NCBI GenBank assembly: GCA_028751875.1
Contig: CM054153.1
Coordinates: 11,481,633 to 11,545,632, forward strand
Direction of reading: 5' to 3'
DNA: 64,000 bases
Source: Rapana venosa
Lineage: Eukaryota; Mollusca; Gastropoda; Neogastropoda; Muricidae
A program made the position numbers and the translations under genes. The notes beneath the pieces are model-generated. The model had not been told where the DNA came from and did not search any database. It saw only the letters and a list, made by a program, of their open reading frames with translations. How positions within the stretch are numbered: position 1 is the stretch's first letter; each line of letters begins with the position of its first letter. Shown piece after piece: positions 33,126-44,083 of the stretch.

Positions 33126-33529
33126 ATCAAAAACATAAACAAAAAACAAAAAACCCTCTTGTCAACCGACACCCATTAACACTAATCCAAGTCTTTAAAT
33201 ATCTCTTTGTAAAAACATAAAACAAAACAATAACAAACCAAAAACTCAGTAATTTCTCATTCTGAGATCAACAAAGTATCCGTATTCATTCATACTCGCG
33301 AGGACACAGGCCACACCAGTAGTTAAGCTACTAATCCTAAGCTGTCAAGCTAAAACGATTTATTACTCATGATAATTATGGCCATAAAAAAGACAGGTCG
33401 TGATAGATGAAGACTTCACGACTGTCCAAACCAAAATACTGGGCTCAGCTCATGGCAACTCTATCAGATTTCCACAGCCAGCTAGCTAGCCAGCCAGCCA
33501 GCCAGGCCTTTCATCATATTGTCAGTGTC
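33126..33529. other. Low-copy spacer
   Basis: Small (GCTA/GCCA)n run at 33479-33504. No gene. Confidence 0.5.
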
Positions 33530-33935
33530 ATGTTAAACACCCGTGTTTAGTGTCATAGATCTTAGTGTTGAGGTCCAACTGACTATTGGTCACGATGGGG
33601 TTTCTTTCTGTTATTGGTTCTGTTATTTCTACTGCGTTTAGTGTCATAGATGCTATTGTTGAGGTCAAAATGTCCCTATTGTCCACGAGAGGGAGGTGGT
33701 GGGGGTGTCTTTCTGTTAAATTATTTCTAAAAGGATGGTTGCGTTAAGTGCCGTAGATCCTATTGTTGGAGTCAAACTGTGTCTATTGTTTACGAGGAGG
33801 TTCCTTTCTGTTATATTATTTCTATAAAAGGATGGCTGCGTTAAGTGCCTTAGATCCTAGTGTTGGAGTCAAACTGTGTCTATTGTTTACGAGAAGGTTC
33901 CTTTCTGTTATATTATTTCTATAAAAGGATGGCTG
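33530..33935. repeat. Tandem array, four units of about 95-105 bp
   Basis: Unit landmarks are GTTAAGTGCCGTAGATCCTA, TTGTTGGAGTCAAACTGTG, TCTATTGTTTACGAG, GTTCCTTTCTGTTATATTAT and AAAAGGATGGCTGCG. Units start near 33546, 33637, 33743 and 33838. The last two are almost identical and the first two are diverged, as expected when an array grows from one end. Confidence 0.9.
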
Positions 33936-34081
33936 AAAATGGTAATAACGGAAGTTTGGTTTAGCCTCTATTCTTGCTTTGTCAAGTAATACTTCTTGTT
34001 TGGGTGTGGGTGGGGTTTTTTTCTGGGTGAAGCTCTTAGAAGATCGCGATCATTTTTTATTTATTTTATTTTTATTTTATT

Positions 34082-34410
34082 CTTTTACTTCGAGGATAAT
34101 GGAATATGCAGTCATGTGCTTTTTTTTAACATCCAGTCCCCGTGTGTATGCAGGTTTGTCGATTTTGTCATCCGTTCCCACGGCACATAATAGCCCACTC
34201 TTCCGAAAAGCGGAACGGGTTTTAACGTGTGCGCAAGATGTTCTGCGTGCGTTCGCACACGGGACCTCGGTTTATAGTCTCATCCGAAGGACTTTTGGGG
34301 AGAGTGGAGTTCTGCACTGATGTTAACTCCAGAGAAAAAAATCCTCTTGAACGAGAATCGAACCCGGGTCATCAAACTTGACAAGCCTGCTGACTGCATG
34401 CTAGACAGTT
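34082..34410 (-). mobile_element. SINE-B copy 6, near full length
   Basis: Reverse orientation: ACTTCGAGGATAATGGAATA, AACATCCAGTCCCCGTGTG, AAAGCGGAACGGGTTTTAAC, GGACCTCGGTTTATAGTCTC and ATCGAACCCGGGTCATC (box B). The outer tRNA box A region is diverged. Confidence 0.88.
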
Positions 34411-34482
34411 AAAAAATGCTTTTGTTCAGTGCATAGTAGGCATTGTATTGCATTGTATTAACTTGTAAGCGTGCTAAGGATA

Positions 34483-34678
34483 AGATAGAGACTATGAATT
34501 GCGGCCCGTGAGACGGTGAGCATCTTGCACACAGGCCTTTTAGAAGAGTGGGTCATTAATGTGCTGGTAGGAATCCATGTCAAAATTTACAAATCGTGTC
34601 CAGAGACTGGATATTTACACACAAAAAAGCTCATGTGTGCTTATTTCTGTTATCCTCGAAATAAAAGAATAAATGAAT
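34483..34678 (+). mobile_element. SINE-B copy 7, diverged fragment
   Basis: Landmarks: GAGACTATGAATTGCGGCCC, AGCATCTTGCACACA, GAAGAGTGGGTCATTAATGT, GAGACTGGATATTTAC and TGTTATCCTCGAAATAAAAG. Older than the other copies judging by its divergence. Confidence 0.75.
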
Positions 34679-34859
34679 AAGATAAATAGGTATTTGCTTT
34701 TGTTTAGTATGTTATTCATTGTATCGCGTTGTATAAACTTTGCAACCTGCTTACAGCAAGATAAGTTATTATCGTATTGTATTTTTGTGGTGTATTGTGT
34801 CCTTTTTGGTCGAATATCGTCGTGTTATGCTGTGTTGTTCTTGTATTGTCTGTATCGCA

Positions 34860-35085
34860 TTGTGTTATATCTTTGGTTTCTATGCCCTATCGTCATATTG
34901 TATTGTATAGTAGTATAGTGTAGTGTATGTAGTATAGTGTAGTGTATGTAGTGTAGTCTAGTGTAATGTGGTGTCATATAATCAAGTGCAGTGTAGTGTA
35001 GTCCAGTTCAGTGTAGTACACTGTACTGTACTGCACAGTACTGTACTGCAGTTCAGTGTAGCCTAGTGTATTGTATTGCAATAGC
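34860..35085. repeat. Degenerate (TAGTG)n-type repeat
   Basis: TAGTATAGTG, TAGTGTATG and later GTACTGTACTGCA variants over about 220 bp. 34690-34860 has TATTG/TGTATTG words of the same type. Confidence 0.8.
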
Positions 35086-35845
35086 AAAATTACAACGGCT
35101 CTGGTACTGACACCATTCTACCAAGGCACAGCACCATATACACTTTTCCACACTTTCCCTCTCAATGCTGACGTGTCCCCCCTATGAAAGTACCTAACTT
35201 CAAACAAATCAGTTTGTGCAAAGAACACACAGAGTTAGTTAGTTCCTTCGGCAAAATTGTTCCTTTGGACCACTCAGCTACTTTATAGAATCCCAATTCT
35301 TTTTATTTTAAACTCCCAGCACGTATGAAATACTACATTATAGCATAGCACACAGGGTGAAGTATGCGATGGGTGGACGTAAGGGACACGGGTTTCTGAC
35401 AGAAGCTTTGACTTGTAACATCTCTGTATTCAATCACCGTGTAAATGTGGTGTTTAGCGAGGGACCCGAGAGTTTCAGGATAACGCCGTACATTCATACT
35501 GTATCATCACAGGCTATCGTATTTCTTACCTCGTAGAAAGATGGGACCCTGTGGGTAAGCTGAAGAGGAATGGGGGAAGTGAAGGAAAAGTATGTGTGCT
35601 AGGAATTCCCTCTTTTCTATCCTTCTCTTTGTTTCTGCCTTGTTCTTTTTCTTCGTTTCTTCTTGTCTATATTCTGCCTTCTCGGTTCATTCTCCTGCCT
35701 TTATACCAGAATGATTTAAAAGATAGCATTTTCCTCCCACACAGAAGACAGGATGCGCTGGGCCTGACTTGCCAGGTGTTTAACGGCAGAGCAATGCATT
35801 TTCGCTCATTTGACAGACAACAGCAGTTGTGGTCTGAGCGTTCGA
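35086..35845. other. Low-copy spacer
   Basis: No gene recognised. Confidence 0.5.
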
Positions 35846-35875
35846 CGACGACGACGAAGAAGAATATTTGTACAT

Positions 35876-35932
<57 letters not shown>

Positions 35933-35984
35933 GACTACGACTACGACTACTACTACGAATCCTTCTACTATGGCGACGATGACG

Positions 35985-36019
<35 letters not shown>

Positions 36020-36386
36020 TACACCACCACCACCACCACCACCACTTCTGCTTCTACTAATACGACGACTACGAATGCTTCTACTACTGCAAATACTTCT
36101 ACTACTACGACTACGACGACGACAAAGACAACGATGACGATGGCGACGACTACGACTACTTCTACTACTACAACTAATTCTAAAACTACGAATACTTCTA
36201 CTGATACGAATACTTCTACTACTACGAATACTTCTACTGATACGAATACTTCTACTACTACGAATACGACTTCTACTACGATGACGACAAAGACAACGAT
36301 GACGGCGGCGACGACTGCTTCTACTACTACAACTAATTCTAAAACTACGAATACTTTTGCCATCACTACGACTACTACTACTCTTG

Positions 36387-36425
<39 letters not shown>

Positions 36426-36481
36426 TACTACTACTCCTACTACTACTTCTACTACTACTACTACTACTTCTACTACTACTT

Positions 36482-36514
<33 letters not shown>

Positions 36515-36530
36515 CTGCTACTTCTACACA
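35846..36530. repeat. (CTA)n/(ACG)n trinucleotide block with internal duplication
   Basis: Mostly ACT and ACG triplets for about 685 bp. A longer segment with GACGACAAAGACAACGATGA, CGACGACT, ACAACTAATTCTAAAACTAC and GAATACTT occurs at about 36115-36200 and 36285-36355. ACGAATACTTCTACTGATA-type units are repeated between them. The 332-codon Thr-rich frame starting upstream at 35810 arises from triplet composition. Confidence 0.93.
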
Positions 36531-36835
36531 CTGTGGCATTATCAGCCTCTTCTCTCTTTCTAAAGTACATAATTATAGGGACCATAGAGCAGTGTGGATC
36601 ACAGACTACTCATCCAACAGTCACTATTCCATCCTACCGCTCCCCTCCACCTTTGGATGTATGTCGTTGTGTTGATGCTTTTGCAACATGTATAATGCAA
36701 ACGTACATAAATCAACATTCACACGAGATCTTAAGCGTTCACATAATATACAAACATGAGGAAATACGGCACTGGCAGGTCTTCATAAACGTTGACCTGG
36801 AAAATTAGTATAAATCACCATTCTGGTTCCATTAA
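36531..36835. other. Low-copy spacer
   Basis: No gene recognised. Confidence 0.5.
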
Positions 36836-36837
36836 GA

Positions 36838-36935
36838 AAAACCTGCCAAGATTTGAACCTGCGAACCGCATATTTTTAGGTGAGGTATAGCAGGATAAAG
36901 ACGCTTGTCTTTCTTCGCTATCGCAGCAACTGTTA
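36838..36935 (-). mobile_element. Possible tRNA-like SINE head
   Basis: The minus strand has GCAGGTTCAAATCTTGGCAG, a good box B, preceded by a TATCCTGCTATACC anticodon-arm-like segment and a weak TAGCGAAGAAA box A. Only one copy is visible here, so it could be a decayed tRNA pseudogene. Confidence 0.3.
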
Positions 36936-37885
36936 TCAGCCTGTGACTGACCAGTCAACTGAAGCAGGCAAGCATGTGGCACGTCCAAACCGTCAACATA
37001 GCAACGGCTAAGTCCTCCTTTCCTCCCTTGGCGTGTTATCACGGCGTGACATACAATCTGCACATCATTAAATCATGCCGCAAGCCCTTTCCTTGGTGTG
37101 TACAACAAACGAGAAGAGATTATCTCCCCCGCACGCACACACACGCACATACACACACACGCGCACACTAGTAATGTCCCAGGTATTGGAAATCACTTTT
37201 GTGTAAGTCTTGGGGCTGTGTCTTGTTTAGCAACGCTATCTGGGCAGGAAAGAGAGGCTTGAGGTTTTGGGGATTCGATAAACCAGCTATGTTATCGAAG
37301 GATGATTCTCAGGAAAATATGAAGGCAACGCCCTGATGTCTTTATCTGGTCAACAGAAGACTGGGGTTTTCTACTTGATGGAGCAGATCTGATTCCTTTT
37401 TATAATGTCTTTGATTTAGTACCTCATTTCCCTTGAATTTATGACAATTGCAGCAGGTTTTACTTTTTATTCGCTGCTTCATCTTCTGAGCCGTTCCTAT
37501 CCTGTTGTTCCCACTCCGCTCATTTCGATGGCTCTGTCTCACCACATATCCAGATTTATTATGTCGCACCCTCCAGGTCATAACTCCTAGAGGAGCCTAT
37601 CAACACTAGGCTACCGCGGGGCTACCTTCTACAGGGGCCCTGCACTGATGCTGGGTCACTTTGACGGCGTTCAGTAGTGCCAGTTCTGAGCTGACATAGG
37701 CAGGACCTCACCTTCTAAGTCCCTTACCGATGACGGTAATGGTGAAGCTGCAGAACCAGACTAAGCGAGACGTCTTTCCAGGATGGTAACCACCAAAACG
37801 CCCTTCCACTGACTATTTCCCCTGAACCACCGACCACAAAGACGTTGAGACTACCTCATCACAATCAAAGGTGTATGGAAAACGG
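36936..37885. other. Low-copy spacer
   Basis: A short (CA)n run lies near 37132-37165. A 79-codon minus-strand frame at 37342-37581 has no family motif. Confidence 0.5.
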
Positions 37886-37889
37886 AAAA

Positions 37890-38866
37890 TGTGATCACAG
37901 TGAGATCAAAGCAACCGCTTTTTGGAAGGATGCAGTGCTTGAAAGAAAAATTAACTATTACCTTTCGGATGTTCTTTTTTTCACCGCTAGTTTTTTCTTA
38001 ACCAATACCAAAATAAAACACTTGCTGCAAGATAATGGTGATTTCATAAGTTATGAGAATATTTATCAAACAAATTAGGTACTAACATTAACTGTTTGCA
38101 TTATATTAGCTGTGTGCGATTGATCCAACAATAAAGTCAAAGAAATTAAACTCAAATGGTTTCAAATAAAGATTTGTTATAGAATATTAGTCGCAAACAA
38201 AATATTAAAGAAAATGAAAGTTACAGATAAGGACAACTGCAACTTTTGTGTCAAGGAAAAGGACACGATAAACCATTATTTATGGGAGTGTCAGTATGTA
38301 CAGAATTTCTGGAAAGAACTTGAAGTGACTATAAAACACAACTGCTATCATTGCGAGAGACTGGACCTTAATGTGGAAAGTGTTTTTTGGCATTGATACA
38401 ATTACAAAAACTGATGAAGTGTTCGACTTAATATTGTTAGCAAAGTTCTATGTTTATAAATGTCGGATTGGTAAAACAAAACCTAATGTTGGTAATTTTC
38501 TAAATGAACTAAAATACAAATATGAAATGGAAAAGTTGGAGCACTGCAAACAAATGCAGTTTACTAATTTTCAGAAAAAATGGTTCTAGTACATAAACTT
38601 AGTAGGAAGTTGAGTACGATTTCAAAATACTAATAAAATTCTGTATGTAATCTATAAATCTTGTCTTGACAACGAAAATGATGAATGATATTTTTGTACT
38701 TTGTGTAGCTAGTAGCCTTGTACGCCTGTAAAATTGAAATGATGTAATGTTGTTTGGATGAAAAGTTATTTTGTTTGTTTTGAACTGTATATGTGTACCA
38801 TCAAAAAGATTATTAAAAAGCTGCGGTTTGCTGTCACAATAAAAAAAACAACAACAACAAAACAAA
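37890..38866 (+). mobile_element. L1/Tx1-like LINE remnant (ORF2 C-terminus and 3' end)
   Basis: Decayed end of an L1/Tx1-type retrotransposon. Protein traces come in order: an FWKD...INYYLSDVLFF segment near 37920, KLKWFQIKICYRILVANKIL near 38142-38203, the zinc-ribbon-like CNFC...TINHYLWECQYVQNFW near 38240-38310, then LLAKFYVYKCRIGK and FLNELKYKYEME up to a stop at 38587-38589. Stops near 38076 and 38120 and a frameshift between 38371 and 38396 break it. After the stop comes about 260 bp of 3' UTR and an A-rich tail (AAAAAAAACAACAACAACAA) at about 38841-38866. Assignment rests on remembered family features. Confidence 0.7.
38214..38589 (+). pseudogene. LINE ORF2 C-terminal zinc-ribbon region, frameshifted
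   Basis: The first frame carries DNCNFCVKEKDTINHYLWEC, a CxxC...H...C arrangement seen in the zf-RVT region after the reverse transcriptase of L1/Tx1-like LINEs. It stops at 38394-38396. The next frame resumes from about 38371 with FFGIDTITKTDEVFDLILLA and continues to KKWF. One small indel would join them. The role in life would be RNA or DNA binding by the ORF2 protein. This copy is dead. Confidence 0.68.
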
Positions 38867-39245
38867 ATGATGAAGTCCATGATTCTTACCAGAAAAAAAA
38901 GAGATAGGGAGAAAGCAAAAAGAGAGGAGAGAAGGAGAGAGAGAGGGAGAAACACACACAGGCAGACATACAGGCAGGCAAACAAACAGACAGACAGACA
39001 GAAGGCTTCTTCGGCAATCAAAGTGACAGACATTTGGCAGTTACAAACTTCAGGGGTAATACTGACGCTATTTGAAACAATTTGGCCATGAGGCAGGCGA
39101 TGGAACCTTTTCCAACGTTCTTCTTTTCAGACAAATGAAAGAGAGGATAGGGTAAGGGAGGAGGTAAGGGAGAGAGAGAGGGGGGGGGGGAGGGAGAGAG
39201 AGTGTGTGTCTCTGTCTCTCTCTTTCTCTCTCTCTCTCACATACA

Positions 39246-39282
<37 letters not shown>

Positions 39283-39300
39283 CACACGCACACATACACA
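38867..39300. repeat. Purine-rich, CAGA, G-run and (CA)n segments
   Basis: AGAGA/GGGAG units at 38895-38955, CAGACAGGCA units to 39005, low-copy sequence to 39130, G11 near 39181, CT then CA run to 39300. Confidence 0.8.
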
Positions 39301-39412
39301 CACGTGTATGGACTAGTCAAATCTTGGCAAAAATACTTTAAAGTCATCCGGCATTAGGTGTGTGTATGTATCAGGACAGGACAATTTAAGTTTTACTTGT
39401 CCTATCAAAAGA

Positions 39413-39485
<73 letters not shown>

Positions 39486-39540
39486 GCACCAGGGACCAAA
39501 ACTGACAGCAGTTTAACAGTTAAAAGCCTGACAACTAATG
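39301..39540. repeat. Spacer with long (CA)n
   Basis: A perfect (CA)n run of about 68 bp at 39415-39482, flanked by short low-copy sequence. Confidence 0.93.
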
Positions 39541-39811
39541 ATGATGATTTGGAATAGGGGGGGGGAGGGACCGTCCCTCAAACTGTCCATAGTAGCAACA
39601 GACTCCCACCCCCTCCCCTCCCCCACATACTCACACCCCAACCCCACCCAACCCCAACCCATCCCCTACTCACAAGGAATTAGTGGAATGGAAGGGGGGG
39701 GGGGGGGGGGTGCGGGTAGAGAAAGAGGGACGAAGGGCGTGACGGACAACTCTTCACGATAACAGCAACAATTCTCTCCCTTGCTTGTCACAGTCCGTCG
39801 AGATGGAAGGA

Positions 39812-39843
<32 letters not shown>

Positions 39844-40050
39844 GGAGGGTAGAAGGAGGAGGAGGTTGTGGATGTTGTGGTGGTGGAGAAGGAGGAGGAG
39901 GGAAGGGAGGGAGGGAGGCACAGGCAAAGAGACACAGGAGAGAGAGAGATGGCGGGAAGAAGGGAGGGGAGGGGTTGTGGGAGAGAGAGGGGGGAGGAAG
40001 AGGGAAAGAGAGAGAAAGAGAGAGAGATTGAGAGAGAGAGCGACTGAGAG

Positions 40051-40102
<52 letters not shown>

Positions 40103-40200
40103 GGGAGAGGAGGGGTTGGGGAGAGACAGACAGACAGACAGTCAGACAGACAGAGACACAGAGAGAGAGAGAAGAGACAGACAGAAGTGGAGGGAGAGGG
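39541..40200. repeat. G-rich/C-rich and (GA)n low-complexity block
   Basis: G-run and CCCCACC-rich segments at 39557-39712, G-run at 39829-39846, GGA units, (GA)n at 39945-40100 and CAGACAGA units to 40190. No gene. Confidence 0.88.
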
Positions 40201-40549
40201 ACTGTGAAGCGAGTTCGAAGTGATCACAGCGCCAGAATCCAACTGGTTAGAGGTCAAAGGGGTGAAGACACCCTCCCCTCCCCCTTTCCTCCTTCTTCCC
40301 CTCCCCCTTCCTCAGAAAGGTCGCTACTAAAGAATCCCCACTATTATCATCATCATCATCATCGCTGTGTTCGTTGTTGTCGTTATTATTACCAGTTTTA
40401 ACTATGTTCCATTGCGAGCGTAGTGGTGTGTTTCTCTTTGCCTCCTCCCCACCCCCTCCCCATTTCCTGAAAATCATCGTAATAAAGAAAGGAATGAGAG
40501 AACTAAGATTTAAAAAATACATATCAATATCTTACAGTTTCATGATTGT
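40201..40549. other. Low-copy spacer
   Basis: CCTCCCC-rich near 40270-40310 and a small (ATC)n at 40345-40363. No gene. Confidence 0.5.
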
Positions 40550-40603
40550 GTCAAGCAGATCTATACCATTTGTCTTTGCAAGATATAGCGCTATACAAAT
40601 TCC

Positions 40604-40648
<45 letters not shown>

Positions 40649-40665
40649 CATCATCATCATTATTT
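40550..40665 (+). mobile_element. Solo L2/CR1-type tail with (ATT)n
   Basis: TTGCAAGATATAGCGCTATA, CAAATTCCATTTATTATTAT and about 18 ATT units ending TCATCATCATC. The upstream GCGCTTTGATTTG part is missing. Confidence 0.75.
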
Positions 40666-41114
40666 AGCGCGAAACAGCAAAAAAGACACCCCGGCAGTAA
40701 AAATCAGCACTGCAATTATGATTTGACCAAAAAACAGAGACATTACTAACAAGTTCTGCTCTCCCTCTACTGCAATCGTCGATCCTAAATTTGAATCAAA
40801 AGCGATAAAACTTCAGCTTCTCTTACAAGGGTCAGTCGTACATAGGTGAAAGTTCACAGGGCGATGACCCGTATGTTGTTTTTTTTTCTATTGGCTATTA
40901 TACAAATGAAGAAAAGGCATAAAGTAACAAACGAGGACTGCCTCCTTAATGATAGCCCCAAGTTGTTTATATTTGTATATTCCTTCTTTTGCTTATGCAG
41001 TTCTAAACAGAAAGACCCCTACAAAAATTGAGAGGACAATTTGGCATCGTTTCATACCTGCAGAACCTGTTGATCTTGATTCCTTCCCAACCGAACGAGT
41101 AGGCAAAGGACCTG

Positions 41115-41117
<3 letters not shown>
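40666..41117. other. Low-copy spacer
   Basis: No gene recognised. Confidence 0.5.
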
Positions 41118-41147
<30 letters not shown>

Positions 41148-41173
41148 CACAACAACAACAATAACAACAACAT
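41118..41173. repeat. (CAA)n microsatellite
   Basis: CAA units with ACACAA and ATAACAA interruptions. Confidence 0.93.
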
Positions 41174-42500
41174 CTCCACCAAAAAAAAACCCAACCCAAC
41201 TCAGACAAACAAAACCTTTCACAAAGCACACACACAAAACCACAACAAAATATAGAACAGAACAAAACAAATTCAAAAATCCCTAAACAATACCAAAAGC
41301 ACAAGTACAGGGTTTCTTTCTATCCCATAACGCAACATTTACTTTTTGTTCTTGTTAACTATCCAAATACTTTCAGACCGACGGGCTCGAAGAAAACAGA
41401 TTTTTTTCTTCTAAACAATAGGTCAACCTGTGACAGTCACCGTTTGATTTCTTCTCCTCTCAACAGAAGCCTCAATGCCAAACGAAGTGTAAGACAATGT
41501 TCACAGTCTTCTGGTCTCTCCATCAACCATCGGTCTGGTCCGCTGTCTCTTTCCCTCTGACAACAAGTACCGATGCCTACAATTGTGTCTCGGACAAAAA
41601 TGAAATTACTCGCCGTCAGACACACAGACAGACAGACAGAGGGACAGACAGACGTTGATGTAAGCCAACAGTTTTACCTGCATTATTGTACAGACCAAAC
41701 AGCTATGTCAGTTATAGCTGTACGCGGAGTGACAAAGTCTACGTTATAATGCTGTTATGCTTGGAAATGTCATGATGAGATGCCATTCAGTCATGACAAG
41801 TTCTTAGCATAGCAACCTATGTTCTCCATTCAATGAGGAAGAATCCTCTGAAGGTGAACTGTGGCTGCCTGTACGGCGACGAACTTGAAAACAGTCATAC
41901 ACGCAAACTCCTTACCCTGTATGCAGTAGCAGTCTCACAATGATTCCCTAGTATGATGAGTTAGACAGAATACATATTCTGGGTGACGAGCTGGGGAATC
42001 TGAGGAACGTCTAACAACAACAGCAGCATTTAATTATACAAAGCTAAATGATATATTTTAACACAAAAAACAAAAGTGCGATACAAAATATTTTGACCGT
42101 CTTCCACATACCTATAAATCATATAGCTGGACATTTTATTAAGTATACAAGTATCCTGTGCCCTTTTTAAAAAACAAAATCCTTGTTGAAGCAAATGCAA
42201 GAACGTCAAAATGACCATGAACTAAACGGACAATAAATCAGCCAGCACCTAGAAGACTCAACGTTCAACATTTCTGCCTGCTTGACAAGGTACTTTTGAG
42301 TCCCCATTCCGAAAATAATATTCAGTGACGGAGTCCCTTTACAGAAGTAATGATGCCCTTTAAGGCCTGCATAAAGGAACAACGATACTGACACACTGGG
42401 GTCTCTACCAGACTGGCAGCCTTCAGAAAGGTAATTTCCTCTGGCTACAGCAGTCACAAGGTGACCGCTGTCAGGAGGACGACTCCTTTAGTGTCTGGTT
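41174..42500. other. Low-copy sequence
   Basis: One of the longest stretches without recognisable repeats. A small CAGACAGA run lies near 41620-41655. No coding exon could be supported by eye. Confidence 0.5.
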
Positions 42501-42501
42501 T

Positions 42502-42522
42502 GGGGGGGGGGGGGGGGGGGGG
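42502..42522. repeat. Poly-G run of 21
   Basis: Uninterrupted G run in otherwise complex sequence. Confidence 0.9.
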
Positions 42523-43310
42523 TCAGACAGTTGGAGAGCTCTCAGTCCTCTGCTCTGGGGTTAAGTCTGCAGGTCCAGAAGAGAGAGTCTTAGAGTACAC
42601 ACTTATGTTCGGTACCTCTCCACCGACTTTCATTTGTCACCACGCTTAAAATAAGATATCTAAGGAACGACTTATGAACACTCTGTTTCCAGTCCCTAGG
42701 TTAAATCGTCAGCGCTCTAGACTCATTTATTTCGCCATCTCTTTCACCGTCTGTGTGGAGAGCATCACAGTTGACAGCTGCTGGGGTGTATCAGACTCTC
42801 CCCCGGCAAGCCACAAGTCTTTGTTGTGTTGGGTGGTGTCCCCTGTACAGGACTTGGTCCTTGAAGATGGCAGCCTACCGTTTCCAAACAACCCACACGG
42901 TGCTTGAGAAGCGCTCTCTTTACCCTATTACAGTCCCGACCACAGACCACTACTGACAAAGTCTATAGTCGTAGGGTTGCCTGTTATTGTCTACAGCTTC
43001 TTTGAGGAGACAGACCAAGGGAGGGTTGTAGGAAAGGAAGGAATTGAACTGGGGACAGAAATAGACTGCCGTCCCCTTTCCCATCTTTTGTAAACATAAT
43101 TATATGGTTTGGTGCCTGGGGGGGCAAGGAAGTCATGGGGAAGGAAGAGGTCTGCTGTTTGACCGCCTTCGTTTTTCGTCTTTTCTGTTTTATTTTTTGG
43201 GGGTCTAGGTTTAGCACTAACACTTTCTGTCCAAAACAACGCACAGTGCCAACCACCCTAGTAATGGAAAATAATATATGCCTGCTAGCATAAGAGAATA
43301 TACATGTTCG
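42523..43310. other. Low-copy sequence
   Basis: Frames of 64-128 codons on both strands (e.g. 42984-43370 minus) have no recognised motif. I see no feature. Confidence 0.5.
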
Positions 43311-43665
43311 GTTGCCAGATACCGACATAGTTATATGAAAACAAAAACAAAGGCTTGGGTACAGGAGCAAAGTGGAATAATGCAGCCCACAGTGATAACC
43401 ATCCTAGTTATGAAAATTAGTTCATGCCGTAAAAGAAAACATCTGGTTTTTTGCCAGATACCCACAGATTTCTATAAAAACAGAGGCTTAGGTACAGGAA
43501 CAAAATGTAATGGTATTCGTGATATGCAGTGTATTTTTTTGCAAGAAGTAACGTGAGTTATAACAAAAAAAGCTTGTTATAGTACATGTTACGTGCGTTA
43601 ATAAAAAATCATTTGCCAGTTCTAACCAAAAAAACGTTTGTTGTAGTACATGTTCATTCATGTAC
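43311..43665. repeat. Two diverged direct duplications
   Basis: A ~145-bp unit with TTGCCAGATACC, AAAACAAAGGCTTGGGTACA and GGAGCAAA is repeated as TTGCCAGATACCCACAG, AAAACAGAGGCTTAGGTACA and GGAACAAA near 43454. A second short pair, GTTATAGTACATGTT and GTTGTAGTACATGTT with AACAAAAAAAGCTT-like leaders, lies at 43560-43655. Confidence 0.65.
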
Positions 43666-44080
43666 TTTGATGACCCTTTTAATTCCATTTTTTGTGTCAG
43701 ACGTGTGTGTGTGGTTCTAAAGCACATTGTCGAGCAGCAAGATACCAAAAAGAAGAGGAAATAGCAAATGCATCACTCAGTTTGACCACCAAGTTTATTT
43801 TCACACACCCATGGTTAAAAGAGATTGAAAGAGATGTGATTTATGAAGACTTTATTCCCGGCCTCTGTCATCTACAGGTGAAGCATCACATCTCCAACAA
43901 TACTTATTTACGACGATTTGCTTCACCGTGTATGTGGATAGCATCGCACACAGCTACCTCTGTAAACAAGATCTCCACACAAGCCAGAGGACTACAGCTT
44001 CTGGTGTTCTGAATGGCGTGTTATGCTCAGGGCTGTACCCATGCAGTAGACTATCTGAAGTTCCGAAAATAAAATCTATG
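43666..44080. other. Low-copy spacer
   Basis: A 106-codon plus-strand frame at 43692-44012 shows no family motif. I cannot exclude an exon. Confidence 0.4.
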
Positions 44081-44083
44081 GCT

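Noticed and set aside
34673..34918. 81-codon hydrophobic plus-strand frame resembling a small membrane protein
   Set aside because: It lies on a degenerate TATTG/TAGTG repeat, and the hydrophobic residues follow from T-rich composition.
35810..36808. A 332-codon Thr-rich open frame
   Set aside because: Triplet repeats keep every frame open. The non-repetitive end after 36540 resembles no protein. Noted as a finding only for its repeat structure.
43692..44012. 106-codon frame that could be an exon
   Set aside because: No family motif and no clear splice chain. Kept as low-copy sequence with an explicit caveat.
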